From: Steromphala cineraria
Lineage: Eukaryota; Mollusca; Gastropoda; Trochida; Trochidae
NCBI GenBank assembly: GCA_916613615.1
Contig: OU744728.1
Span: 62,001-126,000 of the forward strand
DNA: 64,000 nt
Reading direction: 5' to 3'
Shown here: positions 57,714 through 64,000 of the stretch, one piece after another
How positions within the stretch are numbered: position 1 is the stretch's first letter
How the letters are laid out: every line of letters starts with the position of its first letter
The notes under the pieces: model-generated
Told to the model about the DNA's origin: nothing
Database searches by the model: none
The model's input: only the letters and a program-made list of their open reading frames with translations
Program-made: the position numbers and the translations under genes

Positions 57714-59259
57714 TACTGATTGTAAAATTTGAAGCAACACCCGAATTTTTTAGCAACAAGATCTTTCAGATGTGTGCTATGTACGTAAATTGCGTTGTGA
57801 TAGTCAAAAACTGTTATCGAATACATGTTTTAAGAAATTGTGAATAAGTTTAATACAAAACAGACCTTGTTGGTGACAATCGCGAATGTTTATTGCATTT
57901 GAAAAATAGTGTGTCAAATCAACAAAAAAAGGATGGTATTAAAAGAAACACATTATGTTAAAGAAATGTCAGCATATTCCCACTCCAGGCATGTTTTATG
58001 GTAGCGAAGAATGTCTTTTGCCGCTGGAAGTGTAACTGGATCATTAGTAGTGGGTGTATCCGCCACGAGCCTGAACAACGTCTTGACAACGTCGCCTCAT
58101 CGATGTTACCAATTTCCGGAGCAATTGCATCGGCAGATTGTTCCATTCGTTCACAACTGCCTGTCTGAGTTCTTGTATGTTGGTCATAGGGCGTTGCCTT
58201 TTTATAATACGTGTTCAATGGGATTAAGATCTGGGCTTACAATTGGCCAGTCAATAGATTCGATGTTATGCTGCCTCTTGAGGTCTGTTATCATCCTAGC
58301 ACGATGGGGACGGGCGTTGTCATCCTGGGAGATGTAGGCAACTTGAGGATTGGCATGGAGGAAAGGCAAAAGAGTGTTCTCAATGACGTCACGGCCGTAT
58401 TTCTCTGCATTCATCGTGCCTTGGATGACCTTAATGTCCACCTTCTGGTCATAACAAAAGGCTGCCCACACCATGACTGACCCACCACCACCAGCTACCG
58501 TTGATGTTACCTGGGTTCAGTGCTGTATTTGGAAGACGTAGGACACGTAAGCGGCCGTCAGCAACATAGAGGTTGTACCTGGATTCATCTGACCAAATGA
58601 CACGTCGCCATGTGCGCAAATTCCATTGTTGTCGTGCCTGTGCCCAAGCCAGTCGAAGGCGCATGTGGTTGTCAGTCAGTCGGGGACGTTTTACTGGATG
58701 CCGGGCTCTAAGACCAGCTCTCGTGATACGTTCACTCCTGTTGTTTGCTGCCACCATTGACGGAGTTTATTAGCTGACCAGAACGGTTCCTGGCGTGCCA
58801 TACGTAGCAAACGTCTATCGTCTCTCAAATTGGTCCTTTTTTGGCGACCTCTACCAGCGGCGATTTTGACTTCACCTGTTGTGTGGTGTTTTTTAAGCAA
58901 CCTGCTTATTACGCTATGGCAAACATTGACACGTCTTCCAATTTGTCGCAATGACATACCACTATCTCTCATGCCCACGATCTGCCATTTTTGGGCCTCT
59001 GTTAGCTGATTACGAGCCTTTGTCGTGGATAGCTAACCTTATCAATACCGCTCCTTAAACAGTATTTTCAGAAACGTGTGCATGCACGCACTTTCTCAAC
59101 ATGCACGTGGAAATCATGCAGTGCATGTGTATTTGTTTTATGCCTGAAATAGCCAAACACACGGGTCAAATAATACTGCTATTCAGATAATGTAACTTCA
59201 GGAATATTTACTTTTAAATCATGTCAAATCAGGTGTTGCTTCAAATTTTACCATCAGAA
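57714..59259 (-). mobile_element. Tc1/mariner-like transposon, 1.55 kb, TA-flanked
   Basis: The ends TACTGATTGTAAAATTTGAA and, at the right, the reverse complement TTCTGATGGTAAAATTTGAA are near-identical and continue with GCAACACC. TA dinucleotides lie outside both ends (57712-57713 and 59260-59261). Removing the element restores a unit of the surrounding tandem array. The length is typical for Tc1-like elements. The internal transposase is broken. Confidence 0.92.
57958..59035 (-). pseudogene. Decayed Tc1-like transposase
   Basis: Minus-strand fragments in several frames together cover a Tc1-type transposase. An N-terminal helix-turn-helix region reads SLRQIGRRVNVCHSVISRLL (near 58950). The catalytic blocks are VIWSDES (first Asp), ISQDDNARPHRA (second Asp) and SPDLNPIEHV (Glu). 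Frame changes near 58730, 58480 and 58210 and the lack of an in-frame ATG before the first block show it is inactive. All three catalytic residues remain recognisable, so decay is recent or moderate. Confidence 0.88.
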
Positions 59260-59880
59260 TAGTACTTTTTTGACTAAGTCTTTTTCAAACATTTTGTTCC
59301 AAATTGACCACAAACACGTCTATACGTTTGAATCTGTAGCCCAAACTAAATCTTGAAGAGACAATTTGTTTAGCCAGACGATAGAGTACCCTTGGCTGTA
59401 AATTTGATGAAAGTTAAGTCTCAACTTATCACGCTCGGTACAAAAAAATGTACACTCTTGACTTGGTCATTTTCCGAGATTTTGCTCCACAATGACCACT
59501 ACACGTCTATATGTTCGAATCTGTAGCCAAAACTTAATCTCGAAGATCAAAATTTGTTTTTCCAGACGATAGAGCACCCAAGAATGTACATTTGATGAAA
59601 GTTTGGTTTAGAAATATGCAAATTTAAGAAACGTATCACGCTCGTTACAAGAAAATGTATTTTCTTGACTTAGTCATTTTCCGAGATTTTGAAATATAAA
59701 GAAGATCTCCACAAAGGTTCACGGAGCATTAACATGTGTCCTAACCTTATTTTTGCATTTCTGAAAATTTAAGCACCATGGGTTATGCCCCTTTAAAAGT
59801 GTGATTACATCAAAATTTGCGAAACGCTGCATTGTTTTTGCTTCGGAAATACATAGAAGACCTTTGCAAAGGTTCAGCGC
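59260..59880 (+). repeat. Tandem array continuing right of the Tc1-like element
   Basis: TTGACTAAGTC-type starts at 59274, 59459 and 59664 give 185- and 205-bp spacing. A different ~170-bp pair follows, AAGATCTCCACAAAGGTTCA at about 59701 and AAGACCTTTGCAAAGGTTCA at about 59856, up to the candidate LTR. Confidence 0.8.
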
Positions 59881-59883
59881 CAG

Positions 59884-60041
59884 TGTTACTGTGACTAGTT
59901 GTCTACCGCATAGCATCTCTTGACATAACCTCTCTGTACCTTGTACTTCCGGGTCAAGTAAAACCACGCTCTACTTCGAAGTCGTGTTTGTTGTTGTCTC
60001 TGGTTGTTGTGGCCATACTGGCGTGGTGGCAGCGCTTTCAA
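59884..60041 (+). promoter_or_regulatory. Candidate 5' LTR end and primer-binding region of the LTR element
   Basis: TGTTACTG at 59884 could be the LTR start, and TGGTGGCAGCG at 60024-60034 has the TGG start expected of a primer-binding site about 200 bp before gag. The exact LTR end and the matching tRNA are not resolved, because the 3' LTR is outside the window. Confidence 0.3.
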
Positions 60042-60234
60042 TACTCACGTCTACCTGCGCTACTAATCAAAGGGCTTGTATTGTCCACATTTCACACATA
60101 GGTGAGCGACCAGCCTAATTAATACGTACTAGGCGACGGACACAACAAACCTACGTGCTTCGTTCGGTTTTCGATCACGTAACATTCTGACACTTTTATG
60201 ATCTACTGAGCCTATACACTGACTTCTTTCCGAC

Positions 60235-63200
60235 ATGGCTCATACACATCGTGCCCCAAAACAGTGGTGCTTAGGCAAGGAAGAAAATGTGAACTCGTTT
60301 GAGAACTGGAAGCAAAACTTAGTGTATACATTATCACTGGATCGAAACTTTGCTCCGTTTCTGATCAATGGTGCCACGTGGGGAAAGAAGACAAGAGCCG
60401 CCCCCTTAAGAGGATTTGAAAATGATGACGAGAATGTCCCTCAAGCTCGACGGCAAACAGCTGAGCAGAAGGTCAACATGCTGGAGTTAATGCTTGGCCA
60501 AATTGCTAATTATTGTCCAATTATTTCCAGACAGACAATCGTGAAAAACTCTACTTCCACTGACAACATTTGGCAAACTATCAGGTTACACTATGGTTTT
60601 CAATCTACTGGTGCCCATTTCTTGGACTTTTCCGACATTAAACTCCAGACAGACGAACGACCAGAGGATCTGTTCCAGAGATTAAACGCATTTGTTGAGG
60701 ACAATTTGCTTGTTCGTAATGGAGGAATTACCCATCATGATGTGGCCATTGAGGAAGACGAGGAAATTTCCCCAACATTGGAAAACTTTGTCGTTCTTAC
60801 GTGGCTCCAACTCATCCATAAAGACCTCCCACGTCTCGTCAAACAGAGATATGGTACAGACCTGCGTTCCAGAACTCTGGCTTCCTTGAAACCTGAAATT
60901 TCACAGGCATTGACATCACTGTTGGATGAACTTCACTCGGTGGAAGAGGTCAAGGTCATGAGGTCAGCTACCACACGCTTCGATGCAAGGCCAACCCAGC
61001 ATAAATCATCTCGCTTCAAGACTAAAGCTTCACTTCCCTCAAAAACATGTCCATTGTGTAAACAAGCGGGGAGAAGCAACACCGGACATTTTCTCAGTCA
61101 ATGCCCATTTCTACCTGACCATGATAAACGATACATGGCCAAAGCCCGAAGAATCGCAGACATCATCGAAGGTCAAGACAGCGACCTCTCAGAAGATTTC
61201 GACAACGTGGAATCTCTGTGTACTACTGAATCAACGCCTCAAGCTGCCGTCATGCGGATACAAGTTGGAAATTCCCCATCAATGACTGCCTTCTATGGTC
61301 ACCGTGTAGCCAATATAACTATTGATTGCGGTGCCACGGGCAACATGATTCGTCTGTCGACCGCTACATTTCTGGGAGTCAAGATACAAAGTACCTCACA
61401 ATCAGCTTGTCAAGCAGATGGCATATCTCCCCTCAAAGTCACTGGTGAAACACACTTCTCGGTTGTTAGAGATGGCAGAGAATTCCGGTTTGAGGGATTA
61501 GTCGTAGAGGACTTAGATGTTGATATCCTTGCAGGTATTCCATTCATGGAACTTAACGACATCACAGTTCGCCCAGCCAAACATCAGGTCATACTGGGTG
61601 ATGGGACGACTTACCTTTACAGCTCAGCTAAGGACTCCTTTTCTCAGCACAGCATCAGAAGAACTCATGTCCTTCGTTCGCCCAATACAAACACCACAAT
61701 ATGGCCAGGAGATTTCATCGAAGTCAATTTACCAGAGGATATGGGCCAAGTAGACTCAACCTTCGCAATCGAACCCCGACGAGATCTCAACAAGACACAC
61801 CAAAGTGACCTTCAGTGGCCAAGCTCTGACATGGTCACAAGCGTGGCTGGTAAGGTACGCATACCGAACTTGACTAACAGCCCCATGGTCATCAAACGAC
61901 ATGAGCACTTCTGTCAAGTTCTCACAACTTCAGTTAGCAGCCCTGCAGACCCTTCAGATCAAGAAGTTCCAGCAGCAGTTCACAGAATCGAGAGTAACCC
62001 GTCGACTGTTCACTCCGCTGGTGTGCACCTGGATCCTGACAACACATTTCCTGCAGAAACCAAAGAACGGTTTCGATCACTATTGCTGGAATACGACGAG
62101 GTGTTCGACCCTGCCATCAAGGGCTATAATGGTGCATCAGGCCCGTTCAAAGCTGTTGTTAACATGGGCCCTGTCCAACCTCCCCAGCGAAAGGGTAGGT
62201 GCCCTCAATACTCCAGAGACAAACTTGTAGAACTTCAAGAGAAATTCGACAGTCTGGAGAACATGGGAGTGTTCGTGAAACCTGAAGATGTAAGGATCAC
62301 CGTGGAGTATGTCAACCCTTCCTTCCTTGTCAAGAAAGCCAATGGAAGTTTTCGTCTTGTCACTGCCTTCGCTGACGTAGGTCGCTACAGTAAACCACAA
62401 CCTTCCCTCATGCCCGATGTTGACTCAACACTGAGATTGATCGCTTCATGGAAGTACATAATCACAACAGACTTGACATCTGCCTTTTACCAGATTCCAT
62501 TGTCTAGGGAGTCTCTCAAGTACTGTGGAGTTTCCACCCCCTTTAAGGGAGTGAGGGCCTATGCTAGATGTGCCATGGGCATGCCCGGTTCGGAGACTGC
62601 CCTTGAGGAGCTTATGTGCCGCGTTTTAGGTGACCTGTTAGCAGAGGGCGTAGTCGCCAAACTTGCGGATGACCTCTACTGTGGTGCAGATAACCTAGAG
62701 GACCTACTCCACAACTGGCAACGAATGCTAGAAGCCCTTCGCCGAAACAATCTCTGCCTCGCTTCACACAAGACCATGATTGGACCTAAAACAGTGACCA
62801 TTCTGGGATGGATATGGAAAGAGGGAACGATAAAGGCCAGCCCCCACAGAATAGCAACTCTTGCCTCCTGTGCTCGCCCTGTCAAGGTGAGCGGCTTACG
62901 CTCCTTCATAGGAGCCTACAAAGTGCTCGCACGAGTACTTCCACACTGCGCTTCACTAGTTGCCCCTCTTGATGTTGCCCAAGCTGGCCTCTCTTCCCAA
63001 GACACAATCCAGTGGTCTGACACCCTCATAACAGCATTCCATGATGCTCAGAAGGCTCTAACCACTTCAAAAACTATAACTTTGCCACGACCAAAGGATC
63101 AACTATGGATCGTCACAGACGGAGCAGTGAAACGATACGGTATTGGAACAACCCTATACATAACCCGAGACCAGAAGCCACAACTTGCCGGCTTTTTCAG

Positions 63201-64000
63201 CGCCAAACTAAGAGGTCGTCAGACAACATGGCTTCCTTGCGAAGTCGAAGCTCTCTCCATCGCCGTCGCCGTCAAACACTTCTCCCCCTACATCATACAG
63301 TCTAAATACAGAGCATGCATACTGACAGACAGTAAGCCTTGTGTGCAGGCATTTGAAAAGCTCTGTCGAGGAGAGTTCTCTGCTAGCCCCAGGGTATCAA
63401 CTTTCCTATCAGGCGTCAGCCGTTACCAGGCATCAGTGCGACACCTATCAGGCTCCGCAAACATCCCGTCCGACTTCGCAAGCCGAAATGCCGAAGAATG
63501 TCACCACCCTACCTGCCAGGTATGCTCCTTTGTTCAGAGGACGGAAGACTCAGTCGTGTCTCGACTATCTGTCCAAGACATCATGAAGGGAGACGCCAAA
63601 CTACCATACACCAGTCGAGCCGCATGGCTTGCTCTTCAAGAAGACTGCCCTGATTTGCGACGTACACATGCCCACCTCACCCAAGGTACACGACCCTCAA
63701 AGAAACAGACCGACGTGAAGGATGTCAAACGATATCTCAACGTGGCGACTATAGCTAAAGATGGTCTCCTTGTCGTTCGCCGTCCCCAACCTCTCTCACT
63801 TACCAGAGACTGTATCATTGTGCCACGTGTGGTATTAGAAGGTCTTCTCACTGCCATCCACATCCAGCTGGACCACCCCTCTTCCCATCAGCTGAAGCAG
63901 GTTATTCATCGCCACTTCTATGCATTAGACATGGACAGAGCTGTGGACCATGTGACCAGTAGCTGTCATGCCTGTTCCTCCCTCGCGAAGGTGCCCCACT
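60235..64000 (+). CDS. LTR-retrotransposon Gag-Pol polyprotein (5' part, runs off the window)
   Basis: One uninterrupted frame of 1,255 codons starts at ATG 60235 (stops at 60199 and 60220 precede it) and is still open at 64000. Gag covers about 1-330, with a zinc-knuckle-like [19 protein letters not shown] at 272-290 (nine residues between the second Cys and His, not four). An aspartic protease motif DCGATG is at 364. The reverse transcriptase has [13 protein letters not shown] (catalytic Asp near 746) and LADD (810-813). RNase H acidic residues are near 962, 1005 and 1032, and an integrase HHCC zinc-binding start lies at 1209-1247. The order protease-RT-RNase H-integrase fits Ty3-like elements. 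Gag and Pol share one frame. No break is seen in the visible part. Confidence 0.92.
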   Translation, partial: MAHTHRAPKQWCLGKEENVNSFENWKQNLVYTLSLDRNFAPFLINGATWGKKTRAAPLRGFENDDENVPQARRQTAEQKVNMLELMLGQIANYCPIISRQTIVKNSTSTDNIWQTIRLHYGFQSTGAHFLDFSDIKLQTDERPEDLFQRLNAFVEDNLLVRNGGITHHDVAIEEDEEISPTLENFVVLTWLQLIHKDLPRLVKQRYGTDLRSRTLASLKPEISQALTSLLDELHSVEEVKVMRSATTRFDARPTQHKSSRFKTKASLPSKTCPLCKQAGRSNTGHFLSQCPFLPDHDKRYMAKARRIADIIEGQDSDLSEDFDNVESLCTTESTPQAAVMRIQVGNSPSMTAFYGHRVANITIDCGATGNMIRLSTATFLGVKIQSTSQSACQADGISPLKVTGETHFSVVRDGREFRFEGLVVEDLDVDILAGIPFMELNDITVRPAKHQVILGDGTTYLYSSAKDSFSQHSIRRTHVLRSPNTNTTIWPGDFIEVNLPEDMGQVDSTFAIEPRRDLNKTHQSDLQWPSSDMVTSVAGKVRIPNLTNSPMVIKRHEHFCQVLTTSVSSPADPSDQEVPAAVHRIESNPSTVHSAGVHLDPDNTFPAETKERFRSLLLEYDEVFDPAIKGYNGASGPFKAVVNMGPVQPPQRKGRCPQYSRDKLVELQEKFDSLENMGVFVKPEDVRITVEYVNPSFLVKKANGSFRLVTAFADVGRYSKPQPSLMPDVDSTLRLIASWKYIITTDLTSAFYQIPLSRESLKYCGVSTPFKGVRAYARCAMGMPGSETALEELMCRVLGDLLAEGVVAKLADDLYCGADNLEDLLHNWQRMLEALRRNNLCLASHKTMIGPKTVTILGWIWKEGTIKASPHRIATLASCARPVKVSGLRSFIGAYKVLARVLPHCASLVAPLDVAQAGLSSQDTIQWSDTLITAFHDAQKALTTSKTITLPRPKDQLWIVTDGAVKRYGIGTTLYITRDQKPQLAGFFSAKLRGRQTTWLPCEVEALSIAVAVKHFSPYIIQSKYRACILTDSKPCVQAFEKLCRGEFSASPRVSTFLSGVSRYQASVRHLSGSANIPSDFASRNAEECHHPTCQVCSFVQRTEDSVVSRLSVQDIMKGDAKLPYTSRAAWLALQEDCPDLRRTHAHLTQGTRPSKKQTDVKDVKRYLNVATIAKDGLLVVRRPQPLSLTRDCIIVPRVVLEGLLTAIHIQLDHPSSHQLKQVIHRHFYALDMDRAVDHVTSSCHACSSLAKVPH

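Overview
The window is eukaryotic genomic DNA, most likely from a marine lophotrochozoan and probably a bivalve mollusc. The reasons are split genes with GT/AG introns, wall-to-wall transposable elements and satellites, several elements built like the oyster 'pearl' repeats (hairpin end, tandem ~150-190 bp core, ACGG-type microsatellite, hairpin end), and an NTPase-ankyrin gene of a type expanded in bivalves. No prokaryotic gene organisation, CRISPR array or intact tRNA/rRNA gene was seen. Everything here was read by eye; no search was run.

Layout. 0-5 kb: a candidate LTR after a polypurine tract, an 81-bp satellite with a two-unit higher-order pattern, and an ACGTT/ACGTC-rich repeat. 6-11 kb: two minus-strand LINE 3' ends, a perfect 55-bp palindrome and simple repeats. 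12-15 kb: a SPRY-like terminal exon (minus) followed by a very degenerate ~185-bp tandem array split by a TTAA-flanked MITE. 16.6-20.1 kb: a large pearl-like element. 20-26.4 kb: two possible upstream exons of the SPRY-like gene, a 21-bp minisatellite and repeated palindromes. 26.4-30 kb: a second MITE copy, a pearl-like element and a 47-bp minisatellite. 30.5-36.2 kb: the only well-supported host gene, minus strand, five exons that join in phase to 862 aa, with a STAND-type P-loop NTPase followed by ankyrin repeats. 36.8-38.6 kb: a second, unrelated 47-bp minisatellite. 39.1-43.6 kb: a 4.5-kb segment bounded by perfect 29-bp inverted repeats. 45.2-55 kb: a MITE, GACGCCGGG repeats, and an intact two-ORF LINE (47.97-53.54 kb) flanked by 382-bp direct repeats that are part of a pearl-like element. 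57.7-59.3 kb: a decayed Tc1-like transposon in a tandem array. 60.2-64 kb: the 5' part of an intact LTR-retrotransposon Gag-Pol reading frame that runs off the window.

How the parts relate. The host gene stands alone; there is no operon logic. The rest is a record of nested insertions, several of which can be ordered because the interrupted repeat is rejoined when the insert is removed. The most unusual points are the LINE between 382-bp direct repeats, the uninterrupted Gag-Pol frame with an LADD reverse-transcriptase motif, the 862-aa gene with a duplicated start region and an in-frame 12-codon upstream ORF, and the 4.5-kb inverted-repeat-bounded segment with an exact internal 64-bp duplication.
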